DNA of 64,000 bases from Candidatus Kapaibacterium sp. (GTDB lineage Bacteria; Bacteroidota; Ignavibacteria; Kapaibacteriales; UBA2268). Both the position numbers and the translations under genes were made by a program. The notes under the pieces are model-generated. The model was not told where the DNA came from. It searched no databases and worked only from the letters and a program-made list of their open reading frames with translations. Below are positions 36,348-46,400 of the stretch, piece by piece (position 1 is the first letter of the stretch; each line of letters opens with the position of its first letter). Location of the stretch: contig JAOABA010000011.1 of the NCBI GenBank assembly GCA_026418625.1, positions 1-64,000 on the forward strand. The letters are read 5' to 3'.

Positions 36348-37625
36348 TTAATTTTTTTGGAATTTAAAAATTGTAATAGAGTCGTAAGTGCCATATAATA
36401 CAAGTAAATATAAGCCTTTGGGCAAGTTTTCAACATTTATGATTTTTTTTTCGGATAATTCACTTATGATTTTAACTTTTTCACCTAATAAATTAAAAAT
36501 TTCTGCTTTGTTAAAACTAACTTGATCATTTAATTCAATTTTTATGTAATTATTTACTGGATTCGGGTAAATTATTAAGTTAGAATTAATCTGCTTAACA
36601 TCTGTAGTTTTTGAAAATTTCAAAATCGTTCCATCGTTACCGAAAGCGTATGCAATCGGTTCTTCATTTTGTTTATGGACTCTGAAACCTTTTAAATCTT
36701 TAAATGTAGGGGACTGTAATGGTATCCAATTAATTCCACCATCATTGGTCTGAAGTATTACACCATTTCTTTTAGCAGCGAATCCAAGTTTATCGTCCAA
36801 AAATAAACCGTCAGATAACATATTACCAATGTCTCCTTGGTAGATTCTCACCCAACTTTTCCCCTTATCTGAAGTTTTTAATATTGCTTCCTGGCCCTGA
36901 GAGATGCCAAAAATATAACCATCGTAAGGGGTAAAAAAGTGAAATCCGCTGATTAAGATTTGTTCTTCTGAAAAATCAGTGTAAACTTCCCAATCTTTTC
37001 CAGCATTGCTCGAATAATATATTTTATCAGAGACATTTGAGTTTTTTCCAGCTAATGAAAAACAATTGAATTCATCAATAAATTTTATATCACGGAATAT
37101 ATCAGTTGTGTTGTTTGTGTTTGAATAAAACCATTTTTCTTCATCATCATCAAAATAAACTACAAATCCATTAAATCCTGTTATAAAAAAAATATTATTA
37201 AAATTTTTTCTGACTTTCATTGCTCCAAATGTAAGTGGGTTTTTCTCACCATCAAATTCGTAAAAGTTCCAAGATGAACCGTGATCTATAGAAAAAAACA
37301 GAACTCCACACATACATCTTGAGGAATAACCAACAATAAGAATTTGATTAAAGGTTGCTTCAACAGAAAAAAAGTAATAGCCTGTGAATTCTTTTAATTG
37401 CCAGTCGTTTCCAGCATTTGTTGTCTTTAAAATTATTGATCGGGCAGAACTCCATCCTACAGCATAAGCTGTATCGCTATCTAAAAAGCTGACATCGTAG
37501 ATTGTTTCTTTTAGGTTTAATGACTTTGGTGAAACATCAATCCATTCTGACATTAGATTTAATTTGTTACCCAAAAAAATGATTAAGCAAATTAAAATAT
37601 AAGAAATATAGTGATTAAAAGCCAT
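36348..37625 (-). CDS. Secreted YCF48-like propeller with T9SS type A sorting tail
   Basis: About 425 aa from the ATG at 37625; three residues earlier is an alternative start at 37634. The N-terminus is a hydrophobic signal (YISYILICLIIFLGNKL). The body has YCF48/Asp-box-like repeats (TTNAGNDW, SIDHGSSW, SSNAGKDW, TSDKGKSW, TNDGGINW). The C-terminal ~75 residues (YPNPVNNYIKIEL ... NVENLPKGLYLLVLYG) are a T9SS type A sorting domain. It should be a surface-anchored propeller without known ligand. The downstream gap is AT-rich and contains no clear terminator. Confidence 0.85.
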   Translation of the reverse strand: MAFNHYISYILICLIIFLGNKLNLMSEWIDVSPKSLNLKETIYDVSFLDSDTAYAVGWSSARSIILKTTNAGNDWQLKEFTGYYFFSVEATFNQILIVGYSSRCMCGVLFFSIDHGSSWNFYEFDGEKNPLTFGAMKVRKNFNNIFFITGFNGFVVYFDDDEEKWFYSNTNNTTDIFRDIKFIDEFNCFSLAGKNSNVSDKIYYSSNAGKDWEVYTDFSEEQILISGFHFFTPYDGYIFGISQGQEAILKTSDKGKSWVRIYQGDIGNMLSDGLFLDDKLGFAAKRNGVILQTNDGGINWIPLQSPTFKDLKGFRVHKQNEEPIAYAFGNDGTILKFSKTTDVKQINSNLIIYPNPVNNYIKIELNDQVSFNKAEIFNLLGEKVKIISELSEKKIINVENLPKGLYLLVLYGTYDSITIFKFQKN

Positions 37626-37703
37626 CATAAACATTCAAATTTAAAAACTTTTTCGTTAAAACAATTTAATAAGAGTTGATTGAATTTTAAAGCAGATTTA
37701 GAT

Positions 37704-39053
37704 TTAAATTTTTGTTGAAATCCATTTTCTTTTGTAAAGTATTCTAAGACTTAGTAAAGCAAAAACTATCTGACTTACCAGAATTCCATACCATATACCT
37801 AAGTAACTTAATGGTGTATATATTGACAAAACATAACACAGAGGTAGTTGCACTCCAAAAAAAATAAAAAGAACGATGCGCAAACTTCTATTATAATCAC
37901 CTGAGCCACTAATAACCCGAAGAGAGACAATTCCAATAGCAAAAGGTACATAAGTAAAAACAGTTATTCTTAGATAGATTACAATTTCTTTGATCAAAGC
38001 TGGGTCACTAATAAATATCGAAGTAAAATGTTCACCTGCAAGGAAAACTAAAATAATTAATACAACCATCAGAAATGAAAGTTGTTTAATTGAAGATTTA
38101 TGATATTGAAAAACCCTATCAATCTTATTTGCACCAAGATTTTGACCTGTTATTATTTCAATAGCCGCTCCAACAGCGAAAATTGACATAAAAACAAATA
38201 AATCCACACCTAAACCAAACATATAGGTTGTCAAAATTATAACGCCAAACATATTTGCAATTGAAGTTAGCATAATTCTGTTCACACTGACTGCGATTAG
38301 CTGGAGAGTAGCTGGAACACCGATTTTGAAAATTTTTTTGAAAATTTCATAATCAATTTTTAAAGACTTAAGCTCTAATTCAATCGGAGCGAACTTTTTT
38401 AAGATAAAAAATAGTGCAATAAAAAAGCCTAAATTTTGTGCGATTGCTGTAGCAAGTCCTGCCCCATAGATTTCCATTCTTGGAAAAGGTCCTAAACCAA
38501 AAATTAAAAAAGGGGCGATAATAGCATTAAGAATATTAGCTGTTATTAATATGGTCATTGGGAAAACGGAATTTCCAGCAGCTCTTACTATTGCATTTAT
38601 GTGAAATATTAAAAAATTAGCGGGAATACCAAATACAATCATTGATAAATATTGAATTGATAGTATTAATACCTCACCTTTGATGTTCATTAAATTTAGA
38701 ATAAAAGGAGAAAAGAAATAAAAAGCTATTGCTAAAGCGATGGCAATAAACAACATTAGCAACAAAGATTGGGTAGCCGTATGATTAGCTTTGCTTTTAT
38801 TACCTTCTCCTATTCTTCTTGCAACAACAACACCAGAGCCAACAGCAAAACCACTAGCTATTGAAAACAGAAAAAAAATCAATTGCTCACAGACTTTTAG
38901 AGCAGCTATGGCAGTTGGGCTAAGACGACTGACATAATACATATCAACCCAAGTATAGAGATTTTGTATTAAAAAGCTAAAAGCTAAGGGTAATGCAAAC
39001 TTTCTAAGAGATGAATCTATCGGTCCAGATATTAAATTTACGCTTTTACTCAC
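37704..39053 (-). CDS. MATE-family multidrug/sodium efflux transporter
   Basis: 449 aa with about twelve transmembrane helices in two similar halves. The N-terminal text (LRKFALPLAFSFLIQNLYTWVDMYYVSRL) and the mid-protein internal repeat start (FKKIFKIGVPATLQLIAVSVNRIMLT) follow the MATE/NorM pattern, including VGSGVVVARRIGEG in the first half and GAAIEIITGQNLGA in the second. It would export cationic compounds in exchange for Na+ or H+. The substrate is unknown. It is the likely last unit before the divergent glycosyltransferase gene; between them lies a 123-base AT-rich gap. Confidence 0.92.
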   Translation of the reverse strand: MSKSVNLISGPIDSSLRKFALPLAFSFLIQNLYTWVDMYYVSRLSPTAIAALKVCEQLIFFLFSIASGFAVGSGVVVARRIGEGNKSKANHTATQSLLLMLFIAIALAIAFYFFSPFILNLMNIKGEVLILSIQYLSMIVFGIPANFLIFHINAIVRAAGNSVFPMTILITANILNAIIAPFLIFGLGPFPRMEIYGAGLATAIAQNLGFFIALFFILKKFAPIELELKSLKIDYEIFKKIFKIGVPATLQLIAVSVNRIMLTSIANMFGVIILTTYMFGLGVDLFVFMSIFAVGAAIEIITGQNLGANKIDRVFQYHKSSIKQLSFLMVVLIILVFLAGEHFTSIFISDPALIKEIVIYLRITVFTYVPFAIGIVSLRVISGSGDYNRSLRIVLFIFFGVQLPLCYVLSIYTPLSYLGIWYGILVSQIVFALLSLRILYKRKWISTKI

Positions 39054-39176
39054 TTCATTAAATTTGAAATTTGCTCAAATGAATTATTTAAAAATACTTT
39101 TTTTGTTTATTTTAGCAAACTAATATAAAAATTTAATTAAAACATTTTAGTTATATTAGTTTTATAAAGAATTTAG

Positions 39177-40307
39177 ATGATGATTGTTGATGTAATAATA
39201 ATAACCTCTATAATTATTTTAGTTACCCGCACAGTCTTATTTTCCGTAGGAGCATACAAAGAGAGGAATAAAAAAATTGAATTTTATGATGAGAGAGAGT
39301 TTCCTTCGGTTTCGGTTGTGGTTCCTGCGAGGAATGAAGAAGAAAACATAGAAAATTGTATTAAATCAATTGCTAAAAGTAATTATCCTACTAATAAATA
39401 CGAAATTATTGCTGTTAATGACCGTTCCACCGATAATACTGGAGAAATATTATCAAATCTGAGCAAAGAGATATCAAATTTAAAAATTGTCAATATTGAT
39501 GAGGTACATCAGCATATTAATTTGAAGGGAAAGCCCGGTGCAGTTCAATCAGGTATTGATGAAGCAAAAGGAGATATTGTTTTAATGACTGATGCTGATT
39601 GTAAAGTTGGAGAGAAATGGATAAAAAAAATTACATCCTGCTATAAAGATCCTAAAATTGGTTTTGTTGCATCATTTACAAATGTTGAAGGAAAAGGTCT
39701 ATTTAATAAAATTCAAGCTATAGAGTGGATATATATGCACACATTGGGTTGTGCGGGGATTGGTTTAGGGCATCCACTTGGTTGCTTTGGAAATAATATT
39801 TCCGTCCGAAAGTCAGATTTCGATGAAATAGGTGGCTTTGAAAAAATTCGCTTTTCTGTTACGGAAGATTTAGCACTTATTACAGAATTCCATAAACAAG
39901 GCAAAGGGATCATTTACCTTGTAGATGAGGATGCTGATATTGATACTTTGCCTTGCAAAACATTAAGGGAGTATATCAGACAACATCACAGATGGGCAGT
40001 TGGAGGAATGGAACTTGGCTGGAAGGCTGTTTTTTTTGTGATTTCATCAATAGCTTTATGGGTTGGATTGATTACATCAATAATAATCGGTAATTATTTT
40101 TTGGCATTGTTGTTTCTTTTAATTAGAGTTATTGGTGATTATGCTGTAATACTACCATCAATTCTTAGATTAAAAAAGATGGAGTTAATTCCTTGGATAA
40201 TTCCATCAGTTATGTTTTTCATAATATTAGAAATTTTTGTTCCTTTCCTTCTTTTGAAAAAAACAATAACTTGGAAAGATCAATCTTTCAGAAGATTAAA
40301 GACTTAA
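39177..40307 (+). CDS. Membrane-associated processive family 2 glycosyltransferase
   Basis: 376 aa with an N-terminal transmembrane helix and three or four C-terminal helices. The GT-A domain reads FPSVSVVVPARNEEENIENCIKS, then NDRSTDNTGE, LMTDADCKVG (the metal-binding D-x-D region), an acidic TEDLALITEF, and QHHRW, matching the QxxRW product-binding motif of processive GT2 enzymes. It probably polymerises or transfers sugars at the inner membrane for an exopolysaccharide or glycolipid. It is followed after four bases by the M32 carboxypeptidase and heads a co-directional run to 48373. Confidence 0.88.
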   Translation: MMIVDVIIITSIIILVTRTVLFSVGAYKERNKKIEFYDEREFPSVSVVVPARNEEENIENCIKSIAKSNYPTNKYEIIAVNDRSTDNTGEILSNLSKEISNLKIVNIDEVHQHINLKGKPGAVQSGIDEAKGDIVLMTDADCKVGEKWIKKITSCYKDPKIGFVASFTNVEGKGLFNKIQAIEWIYMHTLGCAGIGLGHPLGCFGNNISVRKSDFDEIGGFEKIRFSVTEDLALITEFHKQGKGIIYLVDEDADIDTLPCKTLREYIRQHHRWAVGGMELGWKAVFFVISSIALWVGLITSIIIGNYFLALLFLLIRVIGDYAVILPSILRLKKMELIPWIIPSVMFFIILEIFVPFLLLKKTITWKDQSFRRLKT

Positions 40308-40311
40308 ACTT

Positions 40312-41835
40312 ATGAACACATTAGAAATTCGTAAACAGAATAGTCCGTTATTGCAAGACGTTCTGAAATTAATGTATATAATCAGAGATATTCATAATTC
40401 TGCTTCATTGCTTGGTTGGGACCAAGAAACTTATATGCCAACAGGTTCAGTTAATGCACGTGCAAGTCAGTTAGTTACGTTGGAAACAATTGCTCATAGA
40501 CTATTAACATCAAAAAAAGCAAGAATTTTAGCAGAAAAAATTGAGCAGTATAATGGGGGGTCGAATTCATTTGAAAAGGGTATATATCGAACATTTCTTA
40601 AGGAATATAATCTTGCGGTAAAGCTGCCTCAAAAATTTGTCGAGAAATTTACAAAGGCAAGGACTTATGCAATTGAAAGCTGGAAAAAAGCCCGACAAAT
40701 GAATGATTACAATATCTTTGAAAAGGATTTTGATTATTTAACTAAACTTAAAATAGAGCAAGCTAATTATTATGGCTTTTCTGAAAATCCATACGATGCA
40801 CTCATTGATCTATACGAACCCGGAATGACCTATTCATTTTTATTGCCATATTTTGAAGAGATAAAAGAGGAAACAAGAAATATTCTTGATGATGCACTTA
40901 GAGTAAGTTCATTGATAAATGATAAATTCCTGTATGATTATTATGATAATGATATTCAATTTACAATGGCAAGACAAATTTGCGAGAAAATGGGTTTTGA
41001 TTTTTATTACGGAAGGTTGGATAAATCTATACATCCATTCACAACTTCATTTTCACGTAAGGATGTAAGGCTAACGGTTAGAGTGATAGAAAGGGATTTA
41101 AGGAGTAGCATTTTTTCAGCGATTCACGAAGCTGGTCACGGTCTGTATGAACAAAATATTAGTCACGAATATTATAGAACATTTCTTGAAGAGGGTTCAT
41201 CTTATGGTATTCACGAATCCCAATCTCTTCTCTGGGAAAAAATCATTGCTCGGACGTTAGAATTTTCTAATTGGTTTTTGCCAATTCTCAAAGAATATTT
41301 TCCATCTCTTTTAAAAAATGTTACCTCAATAGATTTTTTCAAAGCAATTAATAAAATATCCAAATCCTTTATGCGAACTGAAGCAGATGAACTTACTTAC
41401 AATCTACATATAATAATGAGATTTGAAATAGAAAATGATTTACTAAATCAAAAAATAAGGGTCAGAGATATTCCTGAAATCTGGAATCAGAAGTTTTATG
41501 ATTATTTTAGTTTGAGACCAGTTAGTTTGCGGGAAGGGTGTCTACAGGATATACATTGGGCTCAAGGTAGCTTTGGTTATTTCCCAACTTACACTCTTGG
41601 CAAGATTTATTCTGCAATGATTTGGAAAAAATTACAAGAGGATATTCCTGATGTATTAAACAACATTGAAAATGGAAATTTTATATTAATAAAGAACTGG
41701 CTTAGGGAGAATATCCATCAGTATGGGAAATTGTATGAACCACAAGTTCTTATGAAAATGATCACCGGTAAAAATTTTGATGTTGGGGATTATAATCAAT
41801 ATATAAGAAAAAAAATTTCAATGTTAAGCATTTGA
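40312..41835 (+). CDS. M32 family metallocarboxypeptidase (Taq-type)
   Basis: 507 aa, the usual length for carboxypeptidase Taq. The zinc-binding HExxH appears as HEAGH at residues 272-276 (IHEAGHGLYEQ), with the glutamate ligand region in GIHESQSLLWEK. The N-terminus SASLLGWDQETYMPTG and the C-terminal LREGCLQDIHWAQGSFGYFPTYTLG are the conserved family blocks. It releases C-terminal residues from peptides in the cytoplasm. The start is just 4 bases after the glycosyltransferase stop, so the two are co-transcribed without an obvious functional link. Confidence 0.95.
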   Translation: MNTLEIRKQNSPLLQDVLKLMYIIRDIHNSASLLGWDQETYMPTGSVNARASQLVTLETIAHRLLTSKKARILAEKIEQYNGGSNSFEKGIYRTFLKEYNLAVKLPQKFVEKFTKARTYAIESWKKARQMNDYNIFEKDFDYLTKLKIEQANYYGFSENPYDALIDLYEPGMTYSFLLPYFEEIKEETRNILDDALRVSSLINDKFLYDYYDNDIQFTMARQICEKMGFDFYYGRLDKSIHPFTTSFSRKDVRLTVRVIERDLRSSIFSAIHEAGHGLYEQNISHEYYRTFLEEGSSYGIHESQSLLWEKIIARTLEFSNWFLPILKEYFPSLLKNVTSIDFFKAINKISKSFMRTEADELTYNLHIIMRFEIENDLLNQKIRVRDIPEIWNQKFYDYFSLRPVSLREGCLQDIHWAQGSFGYFPTYTLGKIYSAMIWKKLQEDIPDVLNNIENGNFILIKNWLRENIHQYGKLYEPQVLMKMITGKNFDVGDYNQYIRKKISMLSI

Positions 41836-41921
41836 AAATTTAACCTTATCAGTTGTAACTTTTTTCATAAATAAAGGTTAATATAGTTTGATCTAATAAA
41901 TATTTAAGTGAATTTTGTTTA

Positions 41922-43391
41922 ATGAATATAAAACTAACAATATTAATTGTTTCCTCTCTATTTACGGTATTATTAGCTCAAAGACCTACTAAAGAGAACC
42001 CCTCTCAACCAATCATATTAAGGAATGCTGACAGTCTTATCGGAACAAAGACTGAATTTGGTAATATTAGGGAATTCATTGGTAATGTGATTTTTGAGCA
42101 TAGCAATGTTATTGTTAGGGGAGATAGAGCTATTCATTATATTGATGACAACAAAGCAGAACTAAATGGCAATGTTGAAATAGTTCAGGATGATATGATA
42201 TTGCAATCCGATCAAATTTTTTATGATGGCTCCACTGGAATAGCTCAGTCACCAAAAGGAGTGAAAATTAAAGACAAGAATGCCAACTTAAAAGCAGATT
42301 TCGGAGAGTATAACACAAAAACACAAATTGCAGATTTTAAAAATAATGTTACTATCACAGATGACACAGTCTCTATCAGAAGTGATGCAGCAAAATATTT
42401 TAAGAAGACAAGAATGAGTTATGCTTCCGGCAACGTGCGTATAGAGGATGATTCGACAGTTATTTTGGCTGATTTTATTGAATACAATCGGAATGATCGT
42501 CAGAGCAATGCTTATGGGAATGTTTTTATTAAAGCTAAATTACAACAAATTTATCTAACTGGTGATACTGTTCTTAATTATCCATCAGAGAAATATACAA
42601 TTGCTTATGGAAATCCAACTCTCATTCAGATAGACACTGTTGATAAACGAAATGAAGAATTATCTTTGCCAGAAATCAATTCAAAAAGTAATGACCAACC
42701 AGTTTTATTTAATGGCAGATATTACGCATTAAAAGAGGATAGAAAAACTTTCAGTTTTAGACTTGATACGATTATCATCTCAGCCGATACAATGGAAGCT
42801 TTCCGCTCAGCCGATAGAGAACTTTATTATTTTAAATCTAATGTTCAAATCGTCGGAACGAATATCAAGGGAAAATCGGATTTGGTTATTTATGATAGGA
42901 TTCAGGAACAAGTAGATTTGTTTGGTCTGCCAATTGTTTGGTATGATTCAACTCAAATAAATGGAGATACTTTAAAAGTCAAGCTTAAAGATAAAAAAAT
43001 AAGAGAAATTTCTGCTTTGGGAAATGCTTTTACAGCCTCAAGAGATGACACTTTAAATCCTACAAGAATAAATCAGATTTTTGGTCAAAGGATAGTAATA
43101 AAATTTGAAAATGATACTATCAATGGTGTTTTCAGCTATGGAGATGCTAAAAGTCTTTATTTTTTGAGAAGTGAAGATTCGGAAGAGGGGGTATCTCGCT
43201 ATGGATGTGACTCATTGTTTGTCGAGTTTAAGGAAGGCAAGGCAATCAAAATTCATTGGCTCGGTTCAGTCGTTGGAGAATATATTCCTGAAAATATTCT
43301 CTCGGTTTCATCAGAATATTATTTTCTTCCAAATTTCAAATGGAATGAGAAAAAACCTCAAAGAAAACAAATAAAATTAAAATATATTTAA
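41922..43391 (+). CDS. OstA/LptA-like lipopolysaccharide-transport-type periplasmic protein
   Basis: 489 aa with a signal peptide (MNIKLTILIVSSLFTVLLAQ). The sequence consists of repeating beta-strands of the OstA/LptA type: NIREFIGNVIFEHSNVIVRGDRA, KAELNGNVEIVQDDMILQSDQ, and AKYFKKTRMSYASGNVRIEDDSTVI. These stack into a beta-jellyroll that carries LPS in LptA/LptC/LptD. It is longer than LptA (about 185 aa) and shorter than LptD, and no outer-membrane barrel is visible, so it is an OstA-like stand-alone protein. It may bind an envelope lipid made by the GT2 upstream; that link is inference. Confidence 0.82.
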   Translation: MNIKLTILIVSSLFTVLLAQRPTKENPSQPIILRNADSLIGTKTEFGNIREFIGNVIFEHSNVIVRGDRAIHYIDDNKAELNGNVEIVQDDMILQSDQIFYDGSTGIAQSPKGVKIKDKNANLKADFGEYNTKTQIADFKNNVTITDDTVSIRSDAAKYFKKTRMSYASGNVRIEDDSTVILADFIEYNRNDRQSNAYGNVFIKAKLQQIYLTGDTVLNYPSEKYTIAYGNPTLIQIDTVDKRNEELSLPEINSKSNDQPVLFNGRYYALKEDRKTFSFRLDTIIISADTMEAFRSADRELYYFKSNVQIVGTNIKGKSDLVIYDRIQEQVDLFGLPIVWYDSTQINGDTLKVKLKDKKIREISALGNAFTASRDDTLNPTRINQIFGQRIVIKFENDTINGVFSYGDAKSLYFLRSEDSEEGVSRYGCDSLFVEFKEGKAIKIHWLGSVVGEYIPENILSVSSEYYFLPNFKWNEKKPQRKQIKLKYI

Positions 43392-43472
43392 TAATTGATT
43401 GAAATATCATAAATTAATTTGCATTTGATTAGATAAAACATTAAATTAACAGCAACTAAAATTGGAAAATTA

Positions 43473-46400
43473 TTGAAAAAAATCATACTAATATTAACTT
43501 ATATTTTTCTCTTAGCGGTTGTTAATGCAACTGCCCAAAAGACATCCGCATACGAAGGAACTTATTTCATAGTAGGTTTTATGCAAAATGAAACCTCAAT
43601 TGATAACCGTTATGGCGGATTATTTTTAAGACTTTTTATAACTTCCACTCAAAATGCCAAAGTAAAAATTGCTATTCCAAGGTCAACACAAATTTATGAT
43701 ACTGTAGATTTTAATATAACAAAAAACAAAGTTTTGGTTTATGACTTACCGACGAGATTAGAAAACAGAGAATCTGAAATTATCCAAAGGAAATGCGCAG
43801 AAATTTTTTCTGATGTTCCAGTTACTGTTTATGCATTCAATACTCAATATTTAACCGGTGATAGCTATTCAGTTATACCTGTTAGTCATTGGGGAAAAGA
43901 ATATATCTCATTAAATTATCCTAATGACCAATATAATTTACCTAATGACCCAATTGGACCACTTGACAGCCTTTCCTTGCTCGAAGCAAGAAAGAATCAA
44001 TTTATGATAATGGGGGCTTATAACGAAACCGAAGTAGAAATAATACCGAAAGCCATTACAACAAGGGGTAAGCAAATAAATCGTTCCTACAAAGTATTGA
44101 TAAATAAAGGTGATTGTTATCTCGTCCAATCTTTAGGTTCTCAAAAAGGAACCTCTGATCTTACAGGCTCAATAATTAGATCAAATAAACCTATTGGAGT
44201 TTTATCTGGTCACGTGAGAACTTCCATTCCACAGAATATTTCACGAGACTCAAAAAATCATTTATGTGAAATGTTAATGCCAACTGATTCTTGGGGACGA
44301 AAATTTATTACAGTTCCTTTTGGTGTTAATGAATATGGCGATTTAATCAGGGTTACGAATGTAAAACCAAACACAAATGTTACGATTAAATACGGGAATA
44401 CAATCAAGAATGCATATCTTTCTGAGATTGGCTCCTTTGCTGATTTTGCCCCAATCGGTGAACCTGCAATAATTACATCAGACCATCCAATTCAAGTTGG
44501 TCAATTTATGATGCATATTGACGATCCTGACGACTCGCCTTATTATGATCCCTGTTTTGTAGTTATTCCGCCATTGGAGCAATATGTTTCTAACATAGTT
44601 TTCGAAACACCGGGGAATATTGTTGCTATTTCACCACCTTCACGTGGTGAGCAATTTTCCGGGCATTCACTAGCTATTATAGCTGATAAAATAGCTCTCC
44701 AGACACTTACACTCGACGATCAATACGTAAAAAACTCGACACTCATCGAAAGTAATCCCATAGGAGATTATTTTTGGACAAGGGTAAGATTAAAACAAGG
44801 AACTCATCAGTTGAAAGCAGACTCAGGAAGTTTTTCAGGAATTATTTACGGTTACGGTATGGCTGATGCTTATGCAATGGTATTAGGGTCCTCGCTTTCA
44901 AATCCGTATAAAAAGGATACTATAGCTCCAACAATATCAATAACGGAAGAATGTGGTCAAATAAATGGTTTAGTGCGTGAATATCTCGATTCTAATGCTT
45001 CAGGTATTGATATATTCTACGTAATAACAGATTTAACTTATAATTATAAATGGAAAATTGATGAATTTAATCGTGGCACAGATCAATTTGAAATAAAATT
45101 TGAGGCTAAACCCACTGATATGCTAAAAGATGGAAGGTTTGCTATTGAAGTAAGAGACAAAAATGGGAACGGAACGAAATACATTTTTAATTATCAAGCT
45201 TTAAAACTCAATTTTCCAAGAGATATTCATTTCGGTGAAGTTGACTTAAATGATTCAGTCTGTTATAAATTTAAAATTATTAATACCGGCGATTCTATTG
45301 AAATTCTTTCTGCTAATATATTAAATGATGAAAGAGTTCGATTCCAGATTTTAGAATCAACTCCACGATTGCTGAGGAAAAATGATACAATTAATGTTAT
45401 TGTTTGCTTTGAACCTCGTGGCGACACAACTTCACTAAATTCAATGCTTAGAATTAACATTAACTGCGATCGGATAATACAAATTCCAATAAAAGCTATA
45501 ATTTCCTCGAAGTCACTTCTTACGATAGGATATGATTTTGGAAAAATTAGGGTAGGCGATAGTGTATGTTCTTATATTTATGCGATAAATGATGGGAACA
45601 GGGTATTAAGATTAGATTCACTTGATTTTGAAATTGAAAAATATTTGATATATGACACAACTGGTATTTTCCCGAAAACTTTAAATCCGGGGGACACTCT
45701 AAAAATAGAAGTATGTTTTAAGCCCCTTGAAAGAGGTATTTTCAGCAGTAAATTTGAATTTAAAAATCAATCAAATATTAATAATTTTGATTATGTTAGA
45801 GGTCAGGGAATAGCTCCGGAAATTAACTCTTTAGTTGTTGACTGGGAAAAAAGAAGAGTTGGAACTATAAACGATACTACCATAACAATAACCAATAAAG
45901 GAGAAATAGAAGCAAGATTAAAATTTGATAGTTTTACTATTTCAAATACTAATTTTATTACTGATGAAATAATTTCGATTGATACTCTTTTGCTTCCCGA
46001 TTCTTCAATTTCAATAAAAACAAGTTTCATTCCTGCGAAAGAAGGAAAACATAGTTCAATAGCAAATCTGATTATTGATTGGAAATTCCATCAACCTATA
46101 AATATTGAATTAATAGGCGAAGGAACTTTACCGATTATCGAAGTAAAGGATATTTATTTAGGGAAAATACCAGTTTTCAGCACGATAGACACTACTGCAA
46201 CGATTCTTTGGTCTCAAGGTAGTGAAAAACTAACAATAGATTCTATTGTTATTAAAAATCCATTACAATCCATTGATATTAGTTTAATAGACTCTAAAGA
46301 TCTAATATTAGATATCAATGACAGTCTAAGGTCAAAAATTAATTTCGCTCCAAAATATGCAGGATTGCATCAAGTTTTTCTTGATGTAACAAGCGATGCA

